A stretch of 64,000 bases of DNA, taken from NCBI RefSeq assembly GCF_900199455.1, contig NZ_FZQR01000007.1, positions 186,001-250,000 of the forward strand, given 5' to 3'. How positions within the stretch are numbered: position 1 is the first letter of the stretch; each line of letters opens with the position of its first letter. The notes beneath the pieces were generated by a model that had not been told where the DNA came from, searched no databases, and saw only the letters and a list, made by a program, of their open reading frames with translations. Below, in pieces: positions 53,723-61,106 of the stretch. The DNA comes from Mesorhizobium carmichaelinearum. Its GTDB lineage: Bacteria > Pseudomonadota > Alphaproteobacteria > Rhizobiales > Rhizobiaceae. The translations under genes and the position numbers were made by a program.

Positions 53723-53938
53723 ATGGCCCGGGAAGCCGATTGGCAGGATGACGATATAGTGGTCATCTCGCGCAGCCCGCTGGTTGGCAAGTTGCTGCTG
53801 ATCACAGAAGATGACGAAGAGATCGAGCTTCATCTCGAGAGGGATAGCGCCGAAGCCCTGATGAGCGCGCTGGGTGCCTTCCTTATGGAGGGCGAGAGCG
53901 ATGACATCCCGAGCAGGATCATCGTCGGCCGAAAGTGA
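53723..53938 (+). CDS. Small hypothetical protein (71 aa)
   Basis: 71 residues from the ATG at 53723, which follows AGGAGGGAGGGA. The text AREADWQDDDIVVISRSPLVGKLLLITEDDEEIELHLERDSAEALMSALGAFLMEGE looks like a compact beta-beta-alpha protein with strongly acidic surface. No family recognised. It is the only plus-strand gene between the cassette and the 57.5 kb gene, and converges on the minus gene at 53944. Confidence 0.6.
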   Translation: MAREADWQDDDIVVISRSPLVGKLLLITEDDEEIELHLERDSAEALMSALGAFLMEGESDDIPSRIIVGRK

Positions 53939-53943
53939 TCGGC

Positions 53944-54213
53944 CTACGTCGATTCCTGAATAATCGCGTAGACCGAAGCGGAGATCGTCTCGACAGTATC
54001 CGCGGCGCCGGAAGCTACATCTGTCAGGAAGAGGAATTGGTCGACGTTGCCGCCGGCGCCTTCCGCATCCGAGTTCATCCTCTCAGCGAGATCCTTCGCG
54101 CGTGCGAGGATCGCCTCTTTGTCTGGATGTCTCGCAATGACGTGCGCTAGCATGGCTTGCAGGAGCACGACAGAGCCCACCGTACGTCCGTCACCCGAGT
54201 ATCTTTCTGCCAC
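53944..54213 (-). CDS. Small hypothetical protein (89 aa)
   Basis: 89 residues starting at GTG with GGGGAGA upstream. Helical: VVLLQAMLAHVIARHPDKEAILARAKDLAERMNSDAEGAGGNVDQFLFLTDVASGAADTVETISASVYAIIQEST. No family recognised. It ends the minus-strand series and follows the nuclease gene by 15 bases, so the two may be one transcript. Confidence 0.6.
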   Translation of the reverse strand: MAERYSGDGRTVGSVVLLQAMLAHVIARHPDKEAILARAKDLAERMNSDAEGAGGNVDQFLFLTDVASGAADTVETISASVYAIIQEST

Positions 54214-54228
54214 CGTCTCTGTCTCCCC

Positions 54229-55062
54229 TTAGCACAACGTCTCGCATGCCACTCCGTCGCCGTCCCGATCGAGCTTCCGGCCCCACGAGCAGTTGTGCAG
54301 ATACCATTGGGCTTCGTCGCATGAACTGATTTGCGAGCAGTACCGCCGCGGCTCGCATGAATAGCCGCTCTGCGCGATCAACGGCCGGCTGAGGATGCCA
54401 AGCGGCTGGCTCGACGGCGCTTCACCGTCGGCGTGCGACGCCCGCCAGTCCCAAGGCGCTTGGAAGTTCCCGACCCACAAGCCGACCTTCGCCGATTCCG
54501 CCTTCGCCTGCTGCGGCGCATAGGCGCCATGACTGTAGCGAGGCCAATCGAGCGCCTGGCCGTGCTCGACCATCCACGCCGCCACGCTGGCACCGTCGGC
54601 GCGCCGGCAGTCACCGACATAGCGGTGATAGCGGTCCCAGGTGACGAAAGTGCACTGCACCGGCCTCGATGCGGCCAGGAAGCCATCCAGCGCCTCCGCC
54701 GATCGCCGGCCGCAGGGATATTCGAACCCTCTGGCGTCGTCGCAAAATTGTCTGCTCTCCGGCGCGTCGATTCCGTTGAAGCGGATCCGCTGCCCGTGCA
54801 CCTCGATCGTGTCACCGTCGATGATAGAAGCGACGCCAGTGATCGGCTCAGGCGGTTTCGACCCGATCAAGCTCTGCAGATTGATCTCCCGCAAGCCGTC
54901 GGCGTGCTTCATGGCCGTTTGAGCGGCGAGCGCGCCGGCCGCGGCGACCGTGACGAAGATCAAGCGTTGTGGCAGGCTCGCCCACCGGAGGGCGCGCGAG
55001 CGCTTGGCGCCGGTGCGATTGCGCCACTGATCAGACCGATTGTCGTGCCGAGACCTGTCCAA
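54229..55062 (-). CDS. Thermonuclease-family (SNase-like) protein with Excalibur motif
   Basis: 277 residues. A membrane anchor (residues 33-50), then an SNase fold: VASIIDGDTIEVHGQRIRFNGIDAPES, where IDGDT and GIDAPE are the Ca2+ site, and WDRYHRYVGDCR with the catalytic Arg. The C-terminus carries an Excalibur EF-hand-like calcium motif (DRDGDGVACETLC) with surrounding cysteines (CEPRRYC, CDEAQWYLHNC). An extracytoplasmic Ca2+-dependent nuclease is expected. Such proteins are typical of mobile-element and phage cargo in rhizobia. The N-terminus may start later; only the anchor is certain. Confidence 0.85.
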   Translation of the reverse strand: MDRSRHDNRSDQWRNRTGAKRSRALRWASLPQRLIFVTVAAAGALAAQTAMKHADGLREINLQSLIGSKPPEPITGVASIIDGDTIEVHGQRIRFNGIDAPESRQFCDDARGFEYPCGRRSAEALDGFLAASRPVQCTFVTWDRYHRYVGDCRRADGASVAAWMVEHGQALDWPRYSHGAYAPQQAKAESAKVGLWVGNFQAPWDWRASHADGEAPSSQPLGILSRPLIAQSGYSCEPRRYCSQISSCDEAQWYLHNCSWGRKLDRDGDGVACETLC

Positions 55063-55214
55063 GCCCTTTCCCCCGTAAGGGAGAATGCTCCCAAAAGCAG
55101 CGGCGGTCTAGCGGTCGAATTTCTAGCCGGCAGTCGCGCTCGGTAGCGCCAGACCGCGCTGGCGAGCATCGCGGCGCCGATCGCGGCGATGTAGAGCGGG
55201 ACGAACGATTGCAC
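54960..55214 (-). CDS. Doubtful small membrane protein overlapping the nuclease gene
   Basis: 84 residues: MQSFVPLYIAAIGAAMLASAVWRYRARLP has a good membrane segment, but the second half overlaps the nuclease start by 103 bases in another frame and is low in complexity. Either the nuclease starts later or this frame is spurious. It fills the gap to the 199-residue gene. Confidence 0.3.
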   Translation of the reverse strand: MQSFVPLYIAAIGAAMLASAVWRYRARLPARNSTARPPLLLGAFSLTGERAWTGLGTTIGLISGAIAPAPSARAPSGGRACHNA

Positions 55215-55216
55215 GA

Positions 55217-55816
55217 TCAGAGTGCCTTGAAAGCTGCGTAGCCTGCATCGGTCAGGATCAACTTGTCGGCAGAGTCAGGATATTTGTGGTGAGGGACTGT
55301 CTCCAGATATCCGCGCGCCATTAGGCGATCCTGCGTGTCTGGTCCGCAGTGCTTTACATCTCGAATGTTAACCGCGACGTTCGGCCCATATGCGGCCAAC
55401 TTCTCCAGCGCCAGCCTCTCTCGTCTTTGGAGTGGCGTGCCTAGAATCGACGCCTTCCATCTCTCTTCGGCGGCTTTCTGCAGTTCGACCATTTCAGCAC
55501 GGCCCATGGTGAGGGGGTCAAATCCCAACCGATCGTACCAGTCCTGTATCGGGTCTCCCTTGCGTCCCGACCCCAACGGATAGCCGCTAGGAGTTGTTGG
55601 TGTCTTGCTGCCGTTCCGATCGTCGTCCCAGCTCTCTAACTCGTCATCCAATTCAGAATCCGACGGGCCGCCGGCGGCGGCTTTGGATGCTTGGGCCTCA
55701 GGTATTAGACGAACGACCACGCCGTTGATTAGAACCTCCGCGACAAAGCCAGCCCGCGCTGCGCCTTTGCAGATGGCCGTGATCTGTCTTTGGGTGATGG
55801 CGATTTGCTTGCTCAA
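55217..55816 (-). CDS. Phage/island-type hypothetical protein (199 aa)
   Basis: 199 residues. N-terminal SKQIAITQRQITAICKGAARAGFVAEVLINGVVVRLIPE is a motif frequent in small alphaproteobacterial phage and island proteins; a disordered acidic linker (residues 45-75) leads to a C-terminal helical domain (LQRRERLALEKLAAYGPNVAVNIRDVKHCGPDTQDRLMARGYLETV) that looks like a DprA/winged-helix-like end. Function unknown. It overlaps the HTH gene upstream by 4 bases (ATGA at 55813). Confidence 0.65.
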   Translation of the reverse strand: MSKQIAITQRQITAICKGAARAGFVAEVLINGVVVRLIPEAQASKAAAGGPSDSELDDELESWDDDRNGSKTPTTPSGYPLGSGRKGDPIQDWYDRLGFDPLTMGRAEMVELQKAAEERWKASILGTPLQRRERLALEKLAAYGPNVAVNIRDVKHCGPDTQDRLMARGYLETVPHHKYPDSADKLILTDAGYAAFKAL

Positions 55817-56121
55817 CGTTTGGCCTTTCCCAGGTTCGCTAGTTTGATCCGCAGGGCCTCCTGCGCCGTCGCAGCCGTCGTCCGACTATCGGTTTTGCTT
55901 TCAGTTTTCACCGGACGTCGGCATGCCACCATCATCTCCTCGATGGCTCGTCGTGTGACGAAATCCTTGCGCGCGATCTGGGTGATGGTGAGACGACCCT
56001 TTGCCGCCTCCGTTCGCAGCGCAGACGGAGAAAGACGGCCGCCGAAGAACAAACGACACGCCTCGGCAAGTGTCACCGGCTCGTCCTGGCCCACATCCCT
56101 GCTCGTACGGTCAGATGTCAC
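55813..56121 (-). CDS. AlpA/excisionase-like HTH protein
   Basis: 102 residues. DEPVTLAEACRLFFGGRLSPSALRTEAAKGRLTITQIARKDFVTRRAIEEMMVACR is a MerR-like winged helix of the AlpA/helix-turn-helix DNA-binding (DUF-excisionase) group. Usually transcription factors or recombination directionality factors of prophages and islands. Co-transcribed with the 199-residue gene through a 4-base overlap. No integrase is adjacent. Confidence 0.65.
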   Translation of the reverse strand: MTSDRTSRDVGQDEPVTLAEACRLFFGGRLSPSALRTEAAKGRLTITQIARKDFVTRRAIEEMMVACRRPVKTESKTDSRTTAATAQEALRIKLANLGKAKR

Positions 56122-56184
56122 TTGTGCATCTCCAAGGAGGAAGGGCCGCGGTCGGCTACATCTGCCGCGCCTGAGTCGACCTGA

Positions 56185-56661
56185 TCAACCCCAGTCGTTC
56201 GTCATCGACTTCGTGAACTCATAAGACTGGATCCTGCTGGCAAGCCGGGCTTCCTTCAATGCCGCGATGTTGACGTGGCCGTAGCGACCGTGGACGAGCA
56301 TCAGCAGGACTAGGGGCAGGGCGTCGTCAGGCATGAATATCAAGCCTTCATAACCGCCTTTGACCCGATCGAGGCTGCCGACACTGATCAGGCGTTTGTT
56401 CCCGAGCCGCTGTTCTGCGCGAACTCGAGGATCGTCATGAATGCGGATATTCACGGCAAGCCCGGCCTGGGCCGCAGTAACGGCACCCTTGACGGTGGTC
56501 CCTTTGATCGAAAGCGTTCGAAGCTCGTCTAACGGATCGTGATCTTCATCCCGTCCTTTGAACTTGAAGGCGGTCCCGAGACGGTAGTCCCATTCCCAGC
56601 TATCAATGGCGACGTGAAGCCAGAAGTCGGGATCATTCAGTCCCTTTTTCGGAGGAGCCAT
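56185..56661 (-). CDS. Hypothetical island protein (158 aa)
   Basis: 158 residues. APPKKGLNDPDFWLHVAIDSWEWDYRLGTAFKFKGRDEDHDPLDELRTLSIKG, then VRAEQRLGNKRLISVGSLDRVKGGYEGLIFMPDDALPLVLLMLVHGRYGHVNIAA. Mixed alpha/beta with no recognisable motif. No strong ribosome site before the ATG. A 63-base gap separates it from the AlpA-like gene on the same strand. Confidence 0.55.
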   Translation of the reverse strand: MAPPKKGLNDPDFWLHVAIDSWEWDYRLGTAFKFKGRDEDHDPLDELRTLSIKGTTVKGAVTAAQAGLAVNIRIHDDPRVRAEQRLGNKRLISVGSLDRVKGGYEGLIFMPDDALPLVLLMLVHGRYGHVNIAALKEARLASRIQSYEFTKSMTNDWG

Positions 56662-56705
56662 TCGGCATTGTCGCCGGATCGTCGACCGCGATCAAGATTG
56701 CTGCT

Positions 56706-56825
56706 TTAGCTGGACACCGGGCGACCGTGGTTCAAAAAGTCAACGCCGCGAGTTTCCAACACGCGCTGCACAGCCTGGACACTCAGCGCCAGGTTGCGCT
56801 TCTCCGTCAGTGCTTCGTCTCGTTG
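56706..56825 (-). pseudogene. C-terminal remnant of an HTH regulator
   Basis: An open frame without start codon reads QRDEALTEKRNLALSVQAVQ then RVLETRGVDFLNHGRPVSS and stops. The VQAVQRVLETRGVDFLNHGRP pattern is the usual last helix and tail of XRE-type regulators (AIQRALEAAGVEF...). It overlaps the end of the terminase-like gene by 19 bases. Probably the decayed end of an older regulator; a CTG start cannot be excluded. Confidence 0.35.
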
Positions 56826-57313
56826 TCATCTTTGTTCGCTTGGCCGGGCAGCGCGATCGGCGGCTGACCCTTCACGGCCCGCGCCTCGTTGATCATCGAC
56901 GCCACCTCGAACCGCAGCTCGTCGTCGGTCATCTGGTTGAATGTCGCAGTGAGATTGACGTTGATCTCTTTCGGAGCCTCGATCCCGAGCAGACGCGCTT
57001 TGGCTACGCTGGCGGCCGTCGCCGCCGCCGACTGGCCCTGCTCATGGGCCAAGGCACGCGCCTGCTCGAGCTCCGCGCAAAGCGATTCCTTGGTGATGAT
57101 GAGACTTTCCGCCAGACCTTCGAGCAGATGCCGCCGCCGATTCTGGATATCAGGCTTTTTCAGGAGTTTTGAAGACTCCACAGCAGCCGTCCTGACACTG
57201 CATTTGTAGCCTGCCCGGAGGTAAGCTGCGTACGCCGGCAAGCCTTCTGTGTAAGCCTGCACGAAGGCTTCGTGGCGCGGGTTCTTGAGCGGTCCAGACT
57301 TGCCGGCGCCCAT
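56807..57313 (-). CDS. Terminase small-subunit-like protein
   Basis: 168 residues; the ATG at 57313 overlaps the preceding TGA. GPLKNPRHEAFVQAYTEGLPAYAAYLRAGYKCSVRTAAVESSKLLKKPDIQNRRRHLL is the N-terminal terminase_2 (TerS) helix-turn-helix with its xxFVxxYLxGxxAxxAxxxAGY spacing; the rest is a helical oligomerisation part (LEQARALAHEQGQSAAATAASVAKARLLG). TerS recognises pac sites for phage DNA packaging. No large terminase, portal or structural gene is seen in the window; a TerS alone occurs in phage satellites that redirect helper packaging. Confidence 0.75.
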   Translation of the reverse strand: MGAGKSGPLKNPRHEAFVQAYTEGLPAYAAYLRAGYKCSVRTAAVESSKLLKKPDIQNRRRHLLEGLAESLIITKESLCAELEQARALAHEQGQSAAATAASVAKARLLGIEAPKEINVNLTATFNQMTDDELRFEVASMINEARAVKGQPPIALPGQANKDDNETKH

Positions 57314-57468
57314 CACTCAGCCCCCTGGTTAATCAACGCAGCCGCCCCTTCGCGCAGCAGGTCGGAAAGCGTCTGACCACGGCGACGCGCGACAACTTCC
57401 AAGGGCCTCTTTTGTCGAGGCGAAACGCGAACCTGGATGAGATTGGTCTTCGCTTCGCTGTGGGCCAT
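57313..57468 (-). CDS. Ribbon-helix-helix-type small protein (51 aa)
   Basis: 51 residues from an ATG with GGAGG upstream. NLIQVRVSPRQKRPLEVVARRRGQTLSDLLREGAAALINQGAE fits the ribbon-helix-helix fold (strand, then helix-turn-helix) of CopG/Arc-type regulators. No toxin partner is adjacent; the next gene on the strand is the TerS-like gene, whose translation is coupled through TGATG. It may regulate this operon. A longer reading upstream lacks conservation. Confidence 0.7.
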   Translation of the reverse strand: MAHSEAKTNLIQVRVSPRQKRPLEVVARRRGQTLSDLLREGAAALINQGAE

Positions 57469-57570
57469 GGGAACCTCCGAACCGTTTCCGTGCCGCAAGT
57501 TGTAATTACGAGGTTGTGAAAATATTCTGCGCGGTGGGGGTCGCAGTTCACTTTTGTGGGGAGGGGGAAG

Positions 57571-58383
57571 ATGTTGCGGCTGTTTCGATGGAAGAAGAAG
57601 CTGCACCGCGACATTGCGGTGGAGCAGTTCATCGCGCATTGCGAACGTGAAGGTGCCCGGCTGGAGGCATGGCTGTCATCGGCTCTCGGGAGCTATTGCG
57701 ATAGAACGGCGAAGCGGCTCACTCTCTCGGAAATTCAGAGTCGCCCCCTGGTTTCCTTTCAAGGCGGGCGGCTGCAATCGAATCCGAGAACCCTGTTCGC
57801 GGCGCACTGCTTTGCCATCGTTCTCTCCAAGGGATTGAAGGCGATGTACGACGCCGTTTCCCTTCATGGTCAAGCGCGAGTCATTGATGGGATGGTCGCA
57901 AGGCTGATCGCGGAGCAGGAAGTTGGCGCGGATCACGTCGGGCATGCACCCATTCCGCGCCCAAGAACCGGCGGGCACATCCTGTGGAGGCCGGACACGC
58001 TGGCTGGCGGCGTGGACTCGCAACAGTTGACCCTGGTCCAACGCTACCGAGGGCTCTACGGGCGATTGCGGAGCCCGGAGGATCCGCTTTCCATGCTTTG
58101 CCTTGCCTTTCGGATTGTGCCGGTGGGATCTGGGGTCGCTATCCGAGTGCTGGAAGAGGAACCGGGCTCGCGACAAGGGGACGTGGTGTATTTCAAGACT
58201 GTAGGCTACAGGGAACCCGAAGCCGATGAGGTCGACGAGTGGTCGAACCTCTTGGAGATCCTGGACGCCGACCAAGTGCTTGAGCCGCTTCCGATGGTGG
58301 TGCGGACCGCTATGTTGGCTGCGATGGATGAAGTTGATCCTTTTTGGCCAACCTTCAGCAAAACCCACACACTGACCTGGTGA
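57571..58383 (+). CDS. Hypothetical protein (270 aa) of the element
   Basis: 270 residues; GGGGAGGGGGA precedes the ATG at 57571. It begins MLRLFRWKKKLHRDIAVEQFIAHCEREGARLEAWLSSALG and has a helical middle (FAAHCFAIVLSKGLKAMYDAVSLHGQARVIDGMVARLIAEQ), then a beta-rich C-terminus (VPVGSGVAIRVLEEEPGSRQGDVVYFKTVGYREPEADEVDEWSN). I recognise nothing. Divergent from the RHH-terS pair (102 bp between starts), possibly an element-encoded effector. Confidence 0.6.
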   Translation: MLRLFRWKKKLHRDIAVEQFIAHCEREGARLEAWLSSALGSYCDRTAKRLTLSEIQSRPLVSFQGGRLQSNPRTLFAAHCFAIVLSKGLKAMYDAVSLHGQARVIDGMVARLIAEQEVGADHVGHAPIPRPRTGGHILWRPDTLAGGVDSQQLTLVQRYRGLYGRLRSPEDPLSMLCLAFRIVPVGSGVAIRVLEEEPGSRQGDVVYFKTVGYREPEADEVDEWSNLLEILDADQVLEPLPMVVRTAMLAAMDEVDPFWPTFSKTHTLTW

Positions 58384-58386
58384 GCA

Positions 58387-58677
58387 TTATTGCTGCATTG
58401 TCATCGGGCACATGGCGGCAGCGCTGACTGTAGCGGCAGCCCGCCCGGTCGGGCAGTCGTAGAGGCAGGTCTTGTTCAACCCGTCCTCGAACTCGCCGGC
58501 CGCGTAGCAGGTGTGAGTCGAACGGGTGTTCGCGGCGACAGGTGCAGGTGCGGTTGACACAGCCTTCTGCGATCCCGCGGCCATGCCTTGCATCGCTCCA
58601 GCGATCAAATACGGTGCAGCCTGGCAGCCCGATAGCACTATGGCGACGGTGATTGCGCCGAGCATCATAGTTTTCAT
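58387..58677 (-). CDS. Small lipoprotein
   Basis: 96 residues. Signal MKTMMLGAITVAIVLSGC with lipobox LSGC at about residue 18, so Cys18 is lipidated. Mature part is Ala/Thr rich with cysteines in THTCYAAGEFEDGLNKTCLYDCPTGRAAATVSAAAMCPM. Converges on the 270-residue gene 3 bases away and lies tail to tail. Cysteine pattern suggests disulfides in the periplasm. Outer-membrane lipoproteins of this sort are common prophage-carried cargo. Confidence 0.68.
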   Translation of the reverse strand: MKTMMLGAITVAIVLSGCQAAPYLIAGAMQGMAAGSQKAVSTAPAPVAANTRSTHTCYAAGEFEDGLNKTCLYDCPTGRAAATVSAAAMCPMTMQQ

Positions 58678-58750
58678 TGTTGCCCCCCTTGCCCAGATTT
58701 GGACAATGCCGGAGCGGCTGGCGCTCGGCAAGCTAAAGGGAGTGTGCATT

Positions 58751-59095
58751 TTGAAGGTACTGGTTTGCGGCGGTCGGGAATTCACCGACACCACCTTTAT
58801 CCATGCAGAGCTTGATCGCCTGCATGCGCAATACCGCTTCGATACGGTCATCGAGGGGGACGCGAGGGGTGTGGACCGCATTGCTGGCGAATGGGCGCAC
58901 ATAAAGGGCATCGATCTGGTTGAGTTTCCCGCCGACTGGAAAGGTGAAGGTCGGCATGCGGCACTGATACGCAACGAACGAATGCTGCGTGATGGCAAAC
59001 CCGACCTCGTCATCGCCTTTCCTGGTGGCGGCGGGACCGCGCACACATGCTTCCACGCGGAGCAGCTCGGTATCCCTGTGATCAGGCTTGCCTGA
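58751..59095 (+). CDS. DUF2493 (SLOG-fold) protein
   Basis: 114 residues, read from the TTG at 58751 with AAAGGGAG upstream. LKVLVCGGREFTDTTFIHAELDRLHAQYRFDTVIEGDARGVDRIAGEWAHIKGIDLVEFPADWKGEGRHAALIRNERMLRDGKPDLVIAFPGGGGTAHTC is the full SLOG/DUF2493 Rossmann-like domain. Such domains bind nucleotide-derived ligands and are common in phages and islands. Alternative ATG at 58706 and GTG at 58742 are in frame. It lies divergent from the lipoprotein gene, with 73 bp between the two starts. Confidence 0.8.
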   Translation: MKVLVCGGREFTDTTFIHAELDRLHAQYRFDTVIEGDARGVDRIAGEWAHIKGIDLVEFPADWKGEGRHAALIRNERMLRDGKPDLVIAFPGGGGTAHTCFHAEQLGIPVIRLA

Positions 59096-59394
59096 TCGAA
59101 CGAAGGACACGCGCAACTATCGAAGAGTGGGCCGGCCCTTTCCATCTGAGACCGCATGCCGCCGCTCCCCTGCCGCCAGGTTGCCGTCGCTGTCCAGCAT
59201 CGTGACCAGATCTTCGGTCGCAACGGCTGCACAAGTATCGCTGTACATACAAAACGAGGCGCACGCCGCGTGCCTCGCGCGCGCGGAGTTAGCGCCCTAC
59301 GATGATGCGGGGCTTCGCCCCTGCACCCCACAAGGGACTGAGTCCCTTGACCCATGCCGACCGCTGCGCGGCCGGTTCGGTGCACTCCAACGGG
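59096..59394. other. Hairpin-rich spacer behind DUF2493
   Basis: No gene seen. CAAGGGACT-G-AGTCCCTTG (59331-59349) is a perfect 9-bp hairpin and GGGGC-TTC-GCCCC (59309-59321) another; both can terminate the minus-strand replication-type operon ending at 59395. The left part has mixed composition and nothing identifiable. Confidence 0.4.
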
Positions 59395-59682
59395 TCATGC
59401 CGCACCTTCTGGCGTTGAGCGATATTGCTTTGGAAGTTGAAGGGCCCGGCTGACTGCCGCGGCGTAACGGCTGATCTCGGCGTCGATTTCCTTCGGCGTG
59501 GCGCCAAGGCGGTCAAGCCTCTTCCGCTCCTGAGCGACATGCATCGACCAATACCGCTGTCCGGCTCGATACGACCTTGCATCCAGCGCTGCCGCGATCT
59601 TCCGGATCGTGTTGACACGGCGATGCAGCGGGAAAGCGCACACGATCGCCGGCGTTTTCGAATTGAAGAGGTCAAGCTGCAT
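59395..59682 (-). CDS. DUF6074-like phage/island protein
   Basis: 95 residues; AAGGG precedes the ATG at 59682. MQLDLFNSKTPAIVCAFPLHRRVNTIRKIAAALDARSYRAGQRYWSMHVAQERKRLDRLGATPKEIDAEISRYAAAVSR follows the layout (DLF...AFPxxRRVxxIRKIA...YW...) of the DUF6074 family common in alphaproteobacterial phages. Function unknown. It overlaps the replication-like gene by 11 bases and is the last gene of that operon. Confidence 0.7.
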   Translation of the reverse strand: MQLDLFNSKTPAIVCAFPLHRRVNTIRKIAAALDARSYRAGQRYWSMHVAQERKRLDRLGATPKEIDAEISRYAAAVSRALQLPKQYRSTPEGAA

Positions 59683-60289
59683 CGGCGCCGCCCTTCTTAT
59701 GGTCAATGGTGATGGGACCACTGGTGTCCAGATCGCCGGGACCACTGGTGTCCAGATCGACCTCCGAGCGATCGGGACCACTGGTGTCCAGATCGAACCT
59801 GACCTCAGGAAGCACAATCGAGGCCGGCAATTCGGTCGGAATCGATAATCGGATGGTGCGAGTTCGGAAGACCTGAGTACCCGCCTTTCGCCATCCCATT
59901 TGGACAATCACGATGCCGAGCGCTTCGGCCTGCGCAACGTCGCGGGTGACGGTCTTCTCTGCGCATTGGCCAGCCCTGGCAGCGAGGTCCGCGTTGCTCA
60001 AGCAGATCGTCCCGGTCGCCCAGTTCATGACCTTCTTTGCAACTGCCAGAAATCGAAAGCTCCCGCCATCGGCGTGAACGATCTGCATGGCGACGTCGTG
60101 CCAAGCGTCAAACAGGTCGTAGCGATGTTTGGCCACTGTTGGCCACCGCAGCGGCTGGCTGTCGACCTTCGCGACCAAGGTTCGCCGGATGCCCGTTGAT
60201 CTCGCCGGATGAGTGTCCCCGGCGGCGGGGTCGAAGGCGCTGTTGGCAATCCCGGTTTTGATGCGCGCCGCAGGTTTGGCAGGGCTCAT
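59672..60289 (-). CDS. Replication-initiation-like winged-helix protein with internal repeats
   Basis: 205 residues. LRWPTVAKHRYDLFDAWHDVAMQIVHADGGSFRFLAVAKKVMNWATGTICLSNADLAARAGQCAEKTVTRDVAQAEALGIVIVQMGW is a winged-helix with RepA/RepC-like layout (RepN type). The C-terminus contains LDTSGP three times. It overlaps SSB by 4 bases (ATGA at 60286). A replication or regulatory role fits the neighbours (SSB, HTH), but no replication motif is decisive. Confidence 0.6.
   Translation of the reverse strand: MSPAKPAARIKTGIANSAFDPAAGDTHPARSTGIRRTLVAKVDSQPLRWPTVAKHRYDLFDAWHDVAMQIVHADGGSFRFLAVAKKVMNWATGTICLSNADLAARAGQCAEKTVTRDVAQAEALGIVIVQMGWRKAGTQVFRTRTIRLSIPTELPASIVLPEVRFDLDTSGPDRSEVDLDTSGPGDLDTSGPITIDHKKGGADAA
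59714..59795. repeat. Three exact 22-bp repeats (iteron-like)
   Basis: Identical 22-mers begin at 59714, 59738 and 59774 (GGGACCACTGG, then TGTCCAGATCG). Spacings 24 and 36 bases are multiples of three, so a LDTSGP peptide is repeated in the Rep-like frame. Each copy holds the near-palindrome ACCACTGGT. Repeats inside a rep-like gene recall iterons, but may equally be only a peptide repeat. Confidence 0.7.
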
Positions 60290-60642
60290 TCTGCGCCCCC
60301 TGGTGCCAATTCGTGCCCTCGCTTCGCTCCGCCAGTCGGCCGAACCGACCGGCTGGAAATCAGCGAATCGGCTACGATTTGAAGCTGCTCGCGCTTCTCG
60401 CCAGTTGGCGCTGTCCAGGTGCTGCGCTGGACGCGGCCTGAGACGCTGATCAGGTCGCCTTTGGCATGCCGGAGGAGATCTTCAGCCACGCGGCCGAAGG
60501 CTATGACGCCGACCCACAAGGGCGGAGCATCGTGGTCATCAATGGCGACGGCGATGGATGCCACCGCCATCGACTTTCCTGACTTCGTCGCGATCGACCG
60601 CGGATCTTGGGCGAGGCGGCCGTAGGCGCTGGCTTGCATCAT
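60286..60642 (-). CDS. Single-stranded DNA-binding protein (SSB)
   Basis: 118 residues with the OB-fold pattern: QASAYGRLAQDPRSIATKSGKSMAVASIAVAIDDHDAPPLWVGVIAFGRVAEDLLRHAKGDLISVSGRVQRSTWTAPTGEKREQLQIVADSLIS. It lacks the acidic DDDIPF C-terminal tip of chromosomal SSB, as in many plasmid and phage versions. It protects single strands during replication of the element. 4-base overlaps with genes on both sides. Confidence 0.85.
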   Translation of the reverse strand: MMQASAYGRLAQDPRSIATKSGKSMAVASIAVAIDDHDAPPLWVGVIAFGRVAEDLLRHAKGDLISVSGRVQRSTWTAPTGEKREQLQIVADSLISSRSVRPTGGAKRGHELAPGGAE

Positions 60643-61103
60643 TGGCCCGCCCTCGCTGTGATGAAGCCCCGCCGGTGCGCCATTCGCTCGCGACTATAAG
60701 ACCGAAGTTCGCGCGCGTGGGCTCGGCAGCCCAATGCCATCGCGTCGAGATCTTTCGCGCGGTCTTCGATCTCTTCGTCGGTGATCTGGTCTACGGGAAC
60801 TAGGACGACTTCGCCGCCTCTCAGGACGGTGTAGGCCGTCTGCAAATGGTCGAAACCGGCCAGAACAAGTTGCTGGTCGGCCGGTGCTGGCTTGGCATCG
60901 TACTTTCCAACACACCGCTTGACGACGTCCTTGACGTGGGTGAAGGCACAGATGCGATAAAACTCAACATCCGGCCCTTCTATCCCGGATTTCGAGGCGA
61001 TGATCTCGTGGGTCACCCAGTCGACCACGACGGTTTCGCCGCGCTCGATCTTGTCGGCAATGATCCGGCGGACCTCGCTGTAAACGCTGTTTTGCTGGGT
61101 CAT
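60639..61103 (-). CDS. Hypothetical island protein (154 aa)
   Basis: 154 residues. SEVRRIIADKIERGETVVVDWVTHEIIASKSGIEGPDVEFYRICAFTHVKDVVKRCVGKYD begins with a domain typical of alphaproteobacterial prophage proteins of unknown role; the second half (GGEVVLVPVDQITDEEIEDRAKDLDAMALGCRAHARELRSYSRERMAHR) is a charged helix. Overlaps SSB by 4 bases. Co-operonic with replication-like genes. Confidence 0.65.
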   Translation of the reverse strand: MTQQNSVYSEVRRIIADKIERGETVVVDWVTHEIIASKSGIEGPDVEFYRICAFTHVKDVVKRCVGKYDAKPAPADQQLVLAGFDHLQTAYTVLRGGEVVLVPVDQITDEEIEDRAKDLDAMALGCRAHARELRSYSRERMAHRRGFITARAGQ

Positions 61104-61106
61104 GGC

